Counted from the first letter of the stretch, positions 7,987 through 16,139 are shown. The stretch: 25,065 nucleotides of DNA from JBAXLO01 sp037134755 (GCA_037134755.1 JBAXLO010000047.1:1-25065); one strand, 5' to 3'. Numbers and translations: made by a program. The notes: generated from the letters alone by a model not told the origin.

Positions 7987-8692
7987 TTGTATTAGCTTGT
8001 GTTAAATAGTTTTTTATTTAGCTTGCGAAGTTACAAATTTTGCAGACAGTTAAATTAGAATTGATGAATTATTATAAATTTTTCATCTATCCCTAAATTT
8101 TTGAAAGAATATTAAAAAAAGCTTTAAGAGTTCTATTATTTAATGTAGATTTAAAATCGATAAAAAAAGAGTAATTCAATACAATTTTATCTCATTAAAA
8201 TGGATATTTTTTGCATTATTTTATAAGAACCCTTTTTACAGATTCAAATGTCATGAAATTTACTATAAAATTACGTAACTATCGTTCAAGTGCGAGTAGT
8301 ACGTAAATGTAAACACGCAACTTTGGTTTCCTTTATGGTTGTTTATAAATATAAATTGCCAACGCAGAAGCCACAATAATCGGTTTTTATTTGTAGATCC
8401 TGATCAATTTTATCTAAAAAGTACGTTTATATTTATTAATCTTTTCTATTTTTATCCCGAAAGCTTATTTGTAAAGAAGAATTTGTTAGTTTGGGATTTT
8501 TGTTAGACTGTTTTTTATAAGATTTAGATTTAAACTTCTTATTTCATCATTTTTAGAGAGTATTTGTTAATGGATTTTTTAAAAACATCTCCCTTTATTT
8601 TAATAATTAATTGTTTATTACTTTTTTGCCAAGCTTTAAATAATGGGATGGGTCTAAATAAAAAAAACGAACCAAAAATTTGATTCGTTAAG
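7987..8692. other. Gene-free stretch between the pentapeptide gene and tRNA-Ser
   Basis: About 700 bases carry no convincing ORF on either strand. The only local structure noticed is a bulged hairpin at 8272-8305 in a slightly GC-richer patch (arms TACGTaACTATCG and CGAgTAGTACGTA, loop TTCAAGTG) and the tRNA terminator at the right end. The rest is AT-rich with poly-T and poly-A runs. It may be decayed DNA next to a tRNA gene, or hold an unrecognised small RNA. Confidence 0.5.
8658..8689 (-). terminator. Terminator of tRNA-Ser
   Basis: On the minus strand AACGAATCA pairs with TGGTTCGTT (one G-T pair) around a six-base loop, directly followed by at least seven T. It begins four bases after the tRNA 3' end. 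Confidence 0.85.
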
Positions 8693-8777
8693 CGGAGAAT
8701 GAGGGATTCGAACCCCCGGAACCTTGCAGTTCAACGGTTTTCAAGACCGCCGCAATCGACCACTCTGCCAACTCTCC
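8693..8777 (-). tRNA. tRNA-Ser (anticodon UGA)
   Basis: An 85-nt class II tRNA. The acceptor stem is GGAGAGT paired with ATTCTCC, discriminator G. The anticodon loop CTTGAAA gives anticodon TGA (plus-strand 8741-8743), reading UCA. There is a long variable arm (GAAC-TGCAAG-GTTC), the mark of serine tRNAs, and a T-arm GGGGG-TTCGAAT-CCCTC. The 3' CCA is not encoded. Confidence 0.97.
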
Positions 8778-8781
8778 TCTG

Positions 8782-8810
8782 CAAAAGTACTACTTTTTTT
8801 TAATATACAA
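8782..8810 (-). promoter_or_regulatory. Promoter of tRNA-Ser
   Basis: The minus strand has TTG (8808-8810), an 18-base spacer and TACTTTTG (8782-8789), four bases before the mature tRNA 5' end. This fits the Bacteroidota promoter consensus and implies almost no 5' leader. Confidence 0.65.
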
Positions 8811-8899
8811 ATAATATTATTTAAAAAAAACGTTGAGATTTTCTAATAGTATTTATAATCAAATAAATAAAAATGAAAAATATATTTTTCTCTTATTAC

Positions 8900-10006
8900 T
8901 TATTTAAAGGAAAAACCAAAAGATAATTGTAAAAGATCGGCTGATTGTTTCCGATTTGTGAGTAATATACTTGAATATAAGTTCGGTAGGAAGTAATATC
9001 TAACTCCAAGCCTGGCATACCAAAAATGTTTGTTTTGATTTGTATCAAAAATATATTCTCCTAATTGAGATATTAATGACAGCTTCTTTATAAACAATTC
9101 ATGCCCAATAGCAAAGCCATAATAGCTATTATAGGTGCTATTAAATGTTTTATCCAACATTTCACCTTGTCTCAATAAATAATTTAAATTAAAACTTATT
9201 GCATTCTTTCTGTTTAAATGATGATTTAATTCAAAATCTAAAGTGTAGACATGATAGTACTTATCAATATTTTCATTGCAATTTCGAGTAGCATATCCTA
9301 TTGAAATATTTTTCTCCCAAAATGGATTTATTTTTAGATTTACAATTGGTTGCTGTTCTTGTGAAAATATCTTGTATCCAAAATTTAAACCATAATTCAC
9401 TACATTCAATCCTAAGTTTGGTAAATTTAACGCAGCGTTTGAACAATGTGACATGCCAAAATTCAAACCTACAGATATTTTTTTAGTTAATTCGTAATCC
9501 AAATTAATTTTACCATTAAAAAAGAAACTCAAAGGAGTACTTATTAATAAATTAGAATCATTATTAACACGGTTATATCTTTCAGAAGCATAAGCTATAC
9601 CGGCACCTAAATGCGCATATAAGTGTACTCTTTTATATGAGAATAACATAGGCTCAAGAAACATATTTAAACCATAAATAGTTCCTAATTGTGATTTATC
9701 TCTGGTTATAATATTGGGTATAAGATTATCAGTTTTGATATAAGTCAATGAATAACCGAATTTTGTTGCTTTAAATGGATTAATCCAATCAGAAGTATTT
9801 TTAAGGTTTACATATATTTTAGCTTGAACTTCAATTGCATTCGCTTTAATATAATAAACTCTAGATGTATGAGGCCATACATATCCATTGTTAATGTTGA
9901 TTCCTCCAAAATAATACTTTGAATTATTAATTTCATTTTGTCCAAATGTGACAATTGATATAAATATATAGAGTACAAAAAGATATGTTTTCTTATGTTT
10001 ATTCAT
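8900..10006 (-). CDS. PagL-like outer-membrane lipid A deacylase/acyloxyacyl hydrolase family protein, 368 aa
   Basis: A signal peptide (MNKHKKTYLFVLYIFISIVTFGQ) is followed by alternating amphipathic strands rich in Tyr and Phe, ending in a C-terminal aromatic strand (LLQLSFGFSFK), as in outer-membrane beta-barrels. The family signature is MSHCSNAALNLPNLGLN (185-201), with H187 and S189 matching the catalytic His and Ser of PagL, which removes a 3-O acyl chain from lipid A. The residue 12 after the Ser, Glu in Pseudomonas PagL, is N201 here. At 368 residues it is about twice PagL, with an extra C-terminal half that could form further strands. A possible TAATTTCG -7 element lies at 10066-10073. 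A lipid A acyltransferase-like gene lies 1.9 kb away. The substrate is inferred. Confidence 0.7.
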   Translation of the reverse strand: MNKHKKTYLFVLYIFISIVTFGQNEINNSKYYFGGININNGYVWPHTSRVYYIKANAIEVQAKIYVNLKNTSDWINPFKATKFGYSLTYIKTDNLIPNIITRDKSQLGTIYGLNMFLEPMLFSYKRVHLYAHLGAGIAYASERYNRVNNDSNLLISTPLSFFFNGKINLDYELTKKISVGLNFGMSHCSNAALNLPNLGLNVVNYGLNFGYKIFSQEQQPIVNLKINPFWEKNISIGYATRNCNENIDKYYHVYTLDFELNHHLNRKNAISFNLNYLLRQGEMLDKTFNSTYNSYYGFAIGHELFIKKLSLISQLGEYIFDTNQNKHFWYARLGVRYYFLPNLYSSILLTNRKQSADLLQLSFGFSFK

Positions 10007-10246
10007 TTATTAAGTATAAACCAATTTTGTATAATTAAATTACAACTCCTATTTAAATTGTTCCGCGAAATTATAAAAACCTTCTTATTATTAATGATTT
10101 TTTAATATTAATTATTGATAATTTTTTAGCTATCTATAAATGTAACAATTTATCTTACATCTTTGTTTTTTTAAATAAAAATTATTACCGTTAACTTGTT
10201 AAAGATAACCTTAAACTGATTCATTTTGTTTTTATTTATATAATGC

Positions 10247-10277
10247 TTGTTTTAAACTGATTTGTTTAGTAATTTTG
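10247..10277 (+). promoter_or_regulatory. Promoter of the GWxTD gene
   Basis: TTG at 10247-10249, a 20-base spacer and TAATTTTG at 10270-10277 match the Bacteroidota promoter consensus. Because the -7 element overlaps the upstream TTG codon at 10275, translation must start later, at ATG 10296. Confidence 0.75.
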
Positions 10278-10295
10278 TATCTTAAATTCAGTCTT

Positions 10296-11849
10296 ATGAA
10301 AAAGTTTTCACTAATTGTTTTATTTTGTTTATTCTTATTTAATATTAACACATTACAAGCAAAAAGATTAGCAGCTTCGTTAGTGTATGCACATTTTTTC
10401 TCGCCTACTCAAGGACCATTTCTAGAAACATATCTATCTGTTTATGGAAAAAGTGTGAACTTTGTAAAAAATGCCAATAATAAATTTCAAGCTACAATTG
10501 AGGTTACAATGATATTTAAGCAAAATAATAAAGTTAAAGACTTTAAAAAATATAATCTCTTAAGTACAGAAGTAGAAGATACTTTAAATTTAAATTTTAA
10601 TTTTCTTGATCAACAACGATTTGTATTGCCTAATGGTACTTATGATTTTGAATTTTCTATTGCAGATAAGAATAGTATTGATGCTCCATTTAAAACAAAT
10701 AACCAGATTATTATTGATTTTCCAGAAGATAAAATTAATTTAGCAGGAATTGAGTTTATTGAATCTTATAAGAAGTCAGTTAATCCAACAATAGTTACGA
10801 AAAGTGGTTATGATTTGATTCCTTATATATCTGATTTTTATCCTGATAAAGTAACTAAATTTACATTTTATTCCGAAATATATAATTGTGAGAAACTCTT
10901 AGGGAAAGATGATATGTTTTTGCTGAAATATTATATTGAAACATCTGAAACAAATAGGACTATAAACGATTTTGTAAAGAATAAGAGAGAATTAGTAAAA
11001 CCGGTAAATGTTATATTTGGAGAGTTTGATATCTCAAAACTCCCTTCAGGTAATTATAACCTTGTGATTGAAGTAAGAGATAAAGAAAATAAAGTTTTAT
11101 CCTTTAATAAAGTTGCATTTCAAAGAAGTAATCCAAGTATTCAATATGATGTTAAAGATCTTCAATCAATGGATATTAGCGAAACATTTGTTGGTAGAAT
11201 TTCTGATAAGGATTCTTTGGTAGATATAATAAAATCTCTTTATCCTATTTCGAGTGATTTTGAAAGAAATTTCATTAATAATCAAATTAAAAAAGTTGAT
11301 ATAACAGTTATGCAACAGTTTATTTTAAACTTTTGGTTGCAACGTGATAATTTCTTTCCTGAAACTGCTTGGCATAATTACCAAATTGAAGTTGCAAGAG
11401 TAAATGCTAATTTTGGAAATAAATTCAAAAAAGGTTATGAAACTGATAGAGGAAGAGTGTATTTGCAATATGGGCCACCTAACCAGAGATATGAGCGTCC
11501 ATTTGAAACAAGTAAGGGGCTAACTGATGAGGGATGGGGTTCCGTGCCTTATGAGATTTGGCAATACTACACTATTCAGAAGGATTATATGAATAGATTT
11601 GCTACTTCAAATGCTCAAGTTTCTCCAGATAAATCTAATTCTGTTAAGAATTATAATAACAAAAAATTTGTATTTTATAATCCTAATCTTGCTTTAGGCG
11701 ATTATGAATTAATTCATTCAAACATGCAAGGAGAAATTTATGATTCTAACTGGGAAATGAAATTATCAAGAAGTAATGATCTGTATGAAAACACAGGAGA
11801 TACAAAACCAGCCGGAAAAGCCGGAGAATTATTTAATAACCCCCACTAA
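10296..11849 (+). CDS. GWxTD-domain exported protein, 517 aa
   Basis: The protein belongs to the GWxTD family of exported Bacteroidota proteins, whose function is unknown. It has a signal peptide (MKKFSLIVLFCLFLFNINTLQA), a long beta-rich N-terminal region (about 25-280, VYAHFFSPTQGPFLETYLSV), a helical region, and the defining segment GYETDRGRVYLQYGPP (from 380), in which the usual Trp of GWxTD is Tyr. The end (GDTKPAGKAGELFNNPH) is the normal family terminus, so the gene is complete. I chose ATG 10296 over an in-frame TTG at 10275 because the latter lies inside the promoter element and would spoil the signal peptide. The following acyltransferase gene is 66 bases downstream with its own -7 element. 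Confidence 0.85.
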   Translation: MKKFSLIVLFCLFLFNINTLQAKRLAASLVYAHFFSPTQGPFLETYLSVYGKSVNFVKNANNKFQATIEVTMIFKQNNKVKDFKKYNLLSTEVEDTLNLNFNFLDQQRFVLPNGTYDFEFSIADKNSIDAPFKTNNQIIIDFPEDKINLAGIEFIESYKKSVNPTIVTKSGYDLIPYISDFYPDKVTKFTFYSEIYNCEKLLGKDDMFLLKYYIETSETNRTINDFVKNKRELVKPVNVIFGEFDISKLPSGNYNLVIEVRDKENKVLSFNKVAFQRSNPSIQYDVKDLQSMDISETFVGRISDKDSLVDIIKSLYPISSDFERNFINNQIKKVDITVMQQFILNFWLQRDNFFPETAWHNYQIEVARVNANFGNKFKKGYETDRGRVYLQYGPPNQRYERPFETSKGLTDEGWGSVPYEIWQYYTIQKDYMNRFATSNAQVSPDKSNSVKNYNNKKFVFYNPNLALGDYELIHSNMQGEIYDSNWEMKLSRSNDLYENTGDTKPAGKAGELFNNPH

Positions 11850-11890
11850 TCTTTTATTTTAATTTAAGGTGCTATATTCCATATTTAAAC

Positions 11891-11898
11891 TACTTTTG
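11891..11898 (+). promoter_or_regulatory. -7 promoter element of the acyltransferase gene
   Basis: TACTTTTG matches TAnnTTTG exactly and lies 17 bases before ATG 11916. No TTG is present at the -33 position. Confidence 0.5.
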
Positions 11899-11915
11899 CA
11901 AACTAAATTTACTTT

Positions 11916-12791
11916 ATGATGCGAATTGGCTTCTATCTTTTTTTAGTTTTTGAAAGAATTATATCTTTTTTGCCATATAAACTTCTTTATATCTTTTCTG
12001 ATTTTCTGTATTTTATATTATTTTATATAATAAGATATAGAAAAGAGATTGTATATTCAAATTTAAAAAAATCATTTCCAAATAAATCAAATAGCGAACT
12101 TAAAGATATAAGAAGGAAATTCTACCAATCATTAACAGATGTTATTCTTGAATCTATTAAAAGTACGCATACAAATGTCAATCAATTAAAAAAAAAATTT
12201 ACAATTATTGATAATGATATAATTGATAAATTGATAAATGATAACAAAAGTACTTTTATTATGGTAGGGCATACTTCAAATTGGGAGCTTGGTGCATTAC
12301 TGTTTCCTGAGAAATTTAGGGTTAAGATACATGCTGTCTATCAACAACAATCTAATCCTTATTTTGATGCTTATATTAAAAAGATGAGGAGCCGTTTTGG
12401 TGTAATTCCTGTTACAAGCAAACAGGCATTGCGTAAATTTGCTGAGACAAAACATGAGTTAACCTTTAATATGATTGTAGGAGATCAAGCACCACTCTCT
12501 AATGTTGATAGTTATTGGACAACTTTTCTTAATCAGGAAACTGCTTTTTTTACAGGGACAGAAAAGATGGCTAAATCTCTTGATTATGCAGTTGTGTTTG
12601 CTTCCATTTCAAGAGTTAAAAGAGGTTATTATAAAGCTAATTTGAAATTAATAACAGATAAGCCTAAAGAAACAGAACAATATGAAATTACTGAGAAGTA
12701 TGTAAGATGCCTTGAACAATATATTAATGAGAATCCTTACAGCTGGCTTTGGTCGCATAGAAGGTGGAAACGTAAACGTACTAATAATTAA
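11916..12791 (+). CDS. LpxL/HtrB-type lysophospholipid acyltransferase, 291 aa
   Basis: The protein is a membrane-associated acyltransferase of the lipid A biosynthesis family, adding a secondary acyl chain to Kdo-lipid A or a related lipid at the inner membrane. There is an N-terminal membrane anchor (about 5-40), the YRKEIVYSNLKKSFP block typical of the family, and the catalytic HX4E motif H119-TSNW-E124. Further conserved parts are GDQAP (about 189-193) and the C-terminal YSWLWSHRRWKRKR. The length is normal. Two ATGs lie in tandem at 11916 and 11919; either may be used. A glycosyltransferase gene begins 3 bases after its stop, so the two form an operon. Confidence 0.92.
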   Translation: MMRIGFYLFLVFERIISFLPYKLLYIFSDFLYFILFYIIRYRKEIVYSNLKKSFPNKSNSELKDIRRKFYQSLTDVILESIKSTHTNVNQLKKKFTIIDNDIIDKLINDNKSTFIMVGHTSNWELGALLFPEKFRVKIHAVYQQQSNPYFDAYIKKMRSRFGVIPVTSKQALRKFAETKHELTFNMIVGDQAPLSNVDSYWTTFLNQETAFFTGTEKMAKSLDYAVVFASISRVKRGYYKANLKLITDKPKETEQYEITEKYVRCLEQYINENPYSWLWSHRRWKRKRTNN

Positions 12792-12794
12792 GCT

Positions 12795-13814
12795 ATGACT
12801 AAAACTGCTGTTGTAATTCTTAACTGGAATGGTAGAAAATTTCTGGAACAATTTTTACCTTTTGTCATAAAACATAGTTCTTCAGATGCAGAAGTCATTG
12901 TTGCTGATAATGCTTCTAATGATGATTCTGTTGAGTTTCTTAAAAACAACTATCCTCAAATTCAAATTATAAATAATAACGAAAATGGAGGATTCTCTAA
13001 AGGATATAATGATTCGTTATCTAAGATTGATGCAGAATATTATGTTTTATTAAATTCGGATATTGAAGTTACCGAGAACTGGATTAAACCAATTATTGAT
13101 TTGATGGATAGTGATAAAAGCATTGCTGTTTGTCAACCAAAGTTAAGATCTTATCATCAAAAAGAGATGTTTGAATATGCAGGTGCAGCAGGAGGTTTTA
13201 TCGATAAATATGGTTATCCTTTTTGCAGAGGCAGAATTTTTAATTCAATAGAAATAGATAACGGACAGTATGATGATACCTGCGAAGTGTTTTGGGCAAC
13301 TGGTGCAGCCATGTTTGTTCGTGCTGAATTATATCACAAATATGGTGGTCTTGATAACGATTTCTTTGCGCATATGGAGGAGATTGATTTCTGTTGGAGA
13401 CTAAAAAACGAAGGTTATAAGATAATGTATTGTGCTGATTCTGTTGTTTACCATGTTGGGGGTGGCACATTGCCTAAAAACTCTTCTCGTAAAACATTTT
13501 TAAACTTCCGTAATAATTTTAATCTATTATATAAAAATCTTCCGGCAAATAAAATTTATAAAGTCTTTGCTGTTCGTTTATTATTAGATGGAGTTGCTGC
13601 TATAAAGTTTCTTTCCGAAGGAGGTTATAAAGATATGTATGCAGTTTTGCGAGCCCATTTAAGTTTTTATGCTTCTTATAATAATAATAGGAAGAAAAGA
13701 AAAAAGATTCATCAAAAAGATGTAAGCAATATTTACACTAAAAATATAGTTGTTGAATATTATTTAAAGAAAAAATCAAAACATTCAGACTTAAATAAAG
13801 ATTATTTTTCGTGA
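12795..13814 (+). CDS. Family 2 glycosyltransferase, 339 aa
   Basis: A GT-A fold transferase that uses a nucleotide sugar to build an envelope polysaccharide or glycolipid. It opens with TAVVILNWNGRKFL, has the nucleotide-binding VADNASNDDS (about 36-45), the metal-binding NSD motif (87-89), and the acceptor-side HMEEIDFCWRL (193-203), all typical of the rhamnosyl/galactofuranosyl-like GT2 branch. The C-terminus is basic (NNNRKKRKKIHQK), as in peripheral inner-membrane enzymes. It is coupled to the preceding acyltransferase by a 3-base gap. Its last 13 bases overlap the end of the convergent aroQ. Donor and acceptor are unknown. Confidence 0.9.
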   Translation: MTKTAVVILNWNGRKFLEQFLPFVIKHSSSDAEVIVADNASNDDSVEFLKNNYPQIQIINNNENGGFSKGYNDSLSKIDAEYYVLLNSDIEVTENWIKPIIDLMDSDKSIAVCQPKLRSYHQKEMFEYAGAAGGFIDKYGYPFCRGRIFNSIEIDNGQYDDTCEVFWATGAAMFVRAELYHKYGGLDNDFFAHMEEIDFCWRLKNEGYKIMYCADSVVYHVGGGTLPKNSSRKTFLNFRNNFNLLYKNLPANKIYKVFAVRLLLDGVAAIKFLSEGGYKDMYAVLRAHLSFYASYNNNRKKRKKIHQKDVSNIYTKNIVVEYYLKKKSKHSDLNKDYFS

Positions 13815-13826
13815 ACGAAAGATAAT
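13801..13826. terminator. Shared hairpin containing both stop codons of the convergent GT2/aroQ pair
   Basis: Bases 13801-13812 (ATTATTTTTCGT) pair fully with 13815-13826 (ACGAAAGATAAT), including one G-T pair, around a GA apex. The TGA of the glycosyltransferase (13812-13814) and the TTA complement of the aroQ stop (13802-13804) both lie in it. There is no clean T tract after it, so its role as a terminator is uncertain. Confidence 0.5.
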
Positions 13827-14224
13827 AACGCCAGACTATAACCTTCTAATCCAAATCCTATAATACTGCCTTTACATTTAGAAGCTATTAAAGAAGTGTG
13901 TCGATATTCTTCCCGTTTATAGACATTTGAGATGTGTACTTCAATTACATCTGTGGTTATTGAGCCTATTGCGTCGGCTATTGCAACTGATGTATGTGTG
14001 TAGCCTCCCGCATTTAATATTATCCCATCATAAGTAAAACCTGTTTCGTGAAGTTTATTAATAAGTTCACCCTCAACATTGCTCTGATAATATTCTATTG
14101 TAATATCTTTAAAATCATTTCTAAGTTTATCAAGATAAGTTTCAAAAGATATTTCTCCATATATTTGTTTTTCACGAACTCCTAATAGATTTAAGTTAGG
14201 TCCGTTTATTATAATTATTTTCAT
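13802..14224 (-). CDS. aroQ: 3-dehydroquinate dehydratase, type II, 140 aa
   Basis: This enzyme converts 3-dehydroquinate to 3-dehydroshikimate in the shikimate pathway, as a cytoplasmic dodecamer. All family motifs are present: INGPNLNLLGVRE (6-18), catalytic Y22 on the mobile loop (KQIYGE), QSNVEGELI (47-55), NAGGYTHTSVAIADA (71-85) and EVHISNVYKREEYRHTS (95-111) with catalytic H97. Length is normal for type II. It is a single gene here, converging on the glycosyltransferase with 13 bases of overlap, and lies downstream of hutI on the same strand with about 70 bases between. No other aro gene is nearby. Confidence 0.97.
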   Translation of the reverse strand: MKIIIINGPNLNLLGVREKQIYGEISFETYLDKLRNDFKDITIEYYQSNVEGELINKLHETGFTYDGIILNAGGYTHTSVAIADAIGSITTDVIEVHISNVYKREEYRHTSLIASKCKGSIIGFGLEGYSLALLSFVHEK

Positions 14225-14291
14225 TTTTGGTATTTATTTATTAGCTAGTCTACAGATTAATGTATTAATTTAAATTTCGTAATTCGTAATT

Positions 14292-14311
14292 CCTGCCTAC
14301 CGGCAGGCAGG
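14292..14311. repeat. GC-rich palindromic element at the 3' end of hutI
   Basis: The 20-base segment starts CCTGCC (14292-14297), has a four-base loop, then GGCAGG (14302-14307) and a second GGCAGG overlapping it to 14311. It is flanked by ATTCGTAATT copies (14276-14291). It contrasts with the AT-rich surroundings and has the look of a dispersed Bacteroidota palindrome. It overlaps the last codons and the stop of hutI. Confidence 0.6.
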
Positions 14312-15562
14312 CGTAATTAATTCCCCGTTAAGAATAACCGTATCTACTTTATTACTACCATAGGAGTAAGGCATATATTCGTAGGTTGGAATTGGTTTGG
14401 TTATAAATAAATTTGCTTTCTTCCCAACACAAATACTTCCCATAAATTCACTTAAATCCATTGCGTAAGCACTATTAATGGTAACAGCATTTATAGCTTC
14501 TTCGGGCGTCATTTTATATTTTATACAACCTAATGAAAGTATGAATTGCATATTGCCCGAAGGTGAGGAACCGGGATTAAAATCACTTGCCATAGCTACA
14601 GGTAAACCTGCTTCAATCATTTTGCGGACAGGCGCATAAGGCATTCCCAAAAAGAAAGCAGCTCCCGGCAATAAGGTAGGCATCGTTTCGGATTGCAACA
14701 GACAATTTATCTCATCATCACCGGTATATTCCAGATGATCTACTGAGAGTGCATAATATTTAACTCCTATTTGTATTCCACCTGAATAATCCAATTCATT
14801 GGCATGAATCTTTGGTCGCATACCATGCATTAAACCTGCTTTTAAGATACGTTCAGTGTCTTCAACAGTAAAGAAACCTTTATCACAAAACACATCTATA
14901 TAATCAGCTAAGTCTTCATCGGCAACAGCGGGAATCATTTGGTTAACGATAAGATCAACATATTCGGTTTGACGTCCTTTATATTCTTTTGGAACTGCAT
15001 GAGCTCCCAGAAAAGTTGATTTAATGGTTAAAGGACTTATTGCTTTTAGTTTTTTAATGACCCTAAGCATCTTTAATTCATCCTCAGTTGATAAACCATA
15101 ACCACTTTTAATTTCTACAGCACCGGTTCCAAAAGATATGATTTCATTTAAACGTATCATAGCACTTTCTACCAATTCCTCTTCACTTGTATTGTGAAGC
15201 CTTTCAGCAGAATTTAATATACCCCCTCCCCTTTTGGCAATTTCTTCATAAGATAATCCTTTTATTTTATCAATATATTCTATTTCGCGGCTTCCTGCAT
15301 ACACCAGGTGTGTATGAGAGTCGCAGAACGAAGGAAACACCATACGGCCGGTGGCATCTATTACTTTTGCATCTTCTTTAATAATAGCATTAACACTTGC
15401 AGCATCTTCCATTTTACCGTAAGCGGCTATCTCGCCTTTATCTATTAAAAGCCAGGCATCTTTTAGTGTTTCTATCTTCGACATATCTTTGCCTTTAACC
15501 ATATCCCGAAACTTTTTTTCGGTTTGTACTATTTCCTTAATGTTTTTTATAAAGATTTGCAT
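14297..15562 (-). CDS. hutI: Imidazolonepropionase, 421 aa
   Basis: Amidohydrolase of histidine degradation that opens 4-imidazolone-5-propanoate to N-formimino-L-glutamate. The metal site begins at DSHTHLVYAGSRE (81-93, H83 and H85), and the substrate-binding GGGILNSAERL, SGYGLSTEDELKML, GAHAVPKEYKG, KIHANELDYSGG and ASDFNPGSSPSGNMQF blocks are all present. The start ATG 15562 follows a TACTTTCG element (15595-15602) by about 33 bases. The last four residues (PACR) and the TAG stop come from a GC-rich palindromic repeat, so the natural C-terminus has been altered. No hutH, hutU or other hut gene is in the window. Confidence 0.96.
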   Translation of the reverse strand: MQIFIKNIKEIVQTEKKFRDMVKGKDMSKIETLKDAWLLIDKGEIAAYGKMEDAASVNAIIKEDAKVIDATGRMVFPSFCDSHTHLVYAGSREIEYIDKIKGLSYEEIAKRGGGILNSAERLHNTSEEELVESAMIRLNEIISFGTGAVEIKSGYGLSTEDELKMLRVIKKLKAISPLTIKSTFLGAHAVPKEYKGRQTEYVDLIVNQMIPAVADEDLADYIDVFCDKGFFTVEDTERILKAGLMHGMRPKIHANELDYSGGIQIGVKYYALSVDHLEYTGDDEINCLLQSETMPTLLPGAAFFLGMPYAPVRKMIEAGLPVAMASDFNPGSSPSGNMQFILSLGCIKYKMTPEEAINAVTINSAYAMDLSEFMGSICVGKKANLFITKPIPTYEYMPYSYGSNKVDTVILNGELITPACR

Positions 15563-15808
15563 TACAGTAATTATAATTATGAGTTTTTATTTTGCGAAAG
15601 TAATCATTTTTCTTAGATGTGTACCCATTATTTTAAAACTATCATCACAATATTATTAATAGCTTTCAATATACTCAAATAATTCAATTATATTATTTAA
15701 AATAAAGAGCTTTTTTATTTAAATTGTGATTCTATTTTATGAAAATGTTTTTTGACAAATATTATATATGTATCTGATTAATTAAACTATGTATTGATAA
15801 ATTTATTT

Positions 15809-16060
15809 GACGAGAGCTCTTAAACAACTTGCAATCGCATTAATGCATTTGACGAGAGCATAAATGCATTTGACGAAAGCATTAATACAATTGACGAGAG
15901 CATAAATGTATTTGACGAATGCATAAATGTATTTAACGAGAGCATTAATACCATTAACGAAAGCACTAATACCATTGACAAGAGCACTAATGCAATTGAC
16001 GAGAGCATAAATGTAAGATGCAATAGGTAAAATGCAACTTGCAATCGAATAGAACTATTT
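15809..16060. repeat. 21-bp tandem repeat array, about 12 units
   Basis: Units begin at 15809, 15830, 15851, 15872, 15893, 15914, 15935, 15956, 15977, 15998, 16019 and 16040. The consensus is GACGAGAGCATAAATG plus CATTT; the middle eight are most regular. The two outer pairs share CAACTTGCAATCG (15825-15837 and 16035-16047), exactly 210 bases (ten units) apart. On the plus strand every unit reads as a heptapeptide (D/N)ES(I/T)N(A/T/V)(F/I), but TAA at 15821 and at 16028 closes the frame and no ATG precedes it. Confidence 0.9.
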
Positions 16061-16092
16061 TCATATTTTACAATTCAAAAAACCTTAAATAA

Positions 16093-16139
16093 AAAATCCC
16101 CTTCGGAAGTAATGAAACATTACACACGAAGAGGATTTT
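16093..16139 (-). terminator. Terminator of glnN
   Basis: A long interrupted hairpin: AAAATCC/GGATTTT, then CTTCG/CGAAG, a 3-by-3 internal loop, then GTAATG/CATTAC around AAA. On the minus strand it is followed by TTTTTTATTT. It lies about 155 bases after the glnN stop and is the first good terminator there. Confidence 0.75.

Noticed and set aside
8253..8306. Short ORF of 17 residues (MKFTIKLRNYRSSASST) in the gene-free stretch
   Set aside because: Too short, no promoter match, stop codons follow at once in frame; the integrase-like look of the start is not enough to call a remnant.
10275..10295. TTG start adding seven residues to the GWxTD protein
   Set aside because: It lies inside the -7 promoter element and would place extra residues before a good signal peptide.
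15820..16044. Minus-strand ORF of 74 residues across the tandem repeats (Leu/Met/Ser-rich)
   Set aside because: It is only the reverse reading of the 21-bp array; composition is low-complexity, with no promoter or plausible function.
15809..16060. Tandem array considered as a CRISPR
   Set aside because: Units are 21 bp, head to tail, with no unique spacers between repeats and no cas genes in the window.
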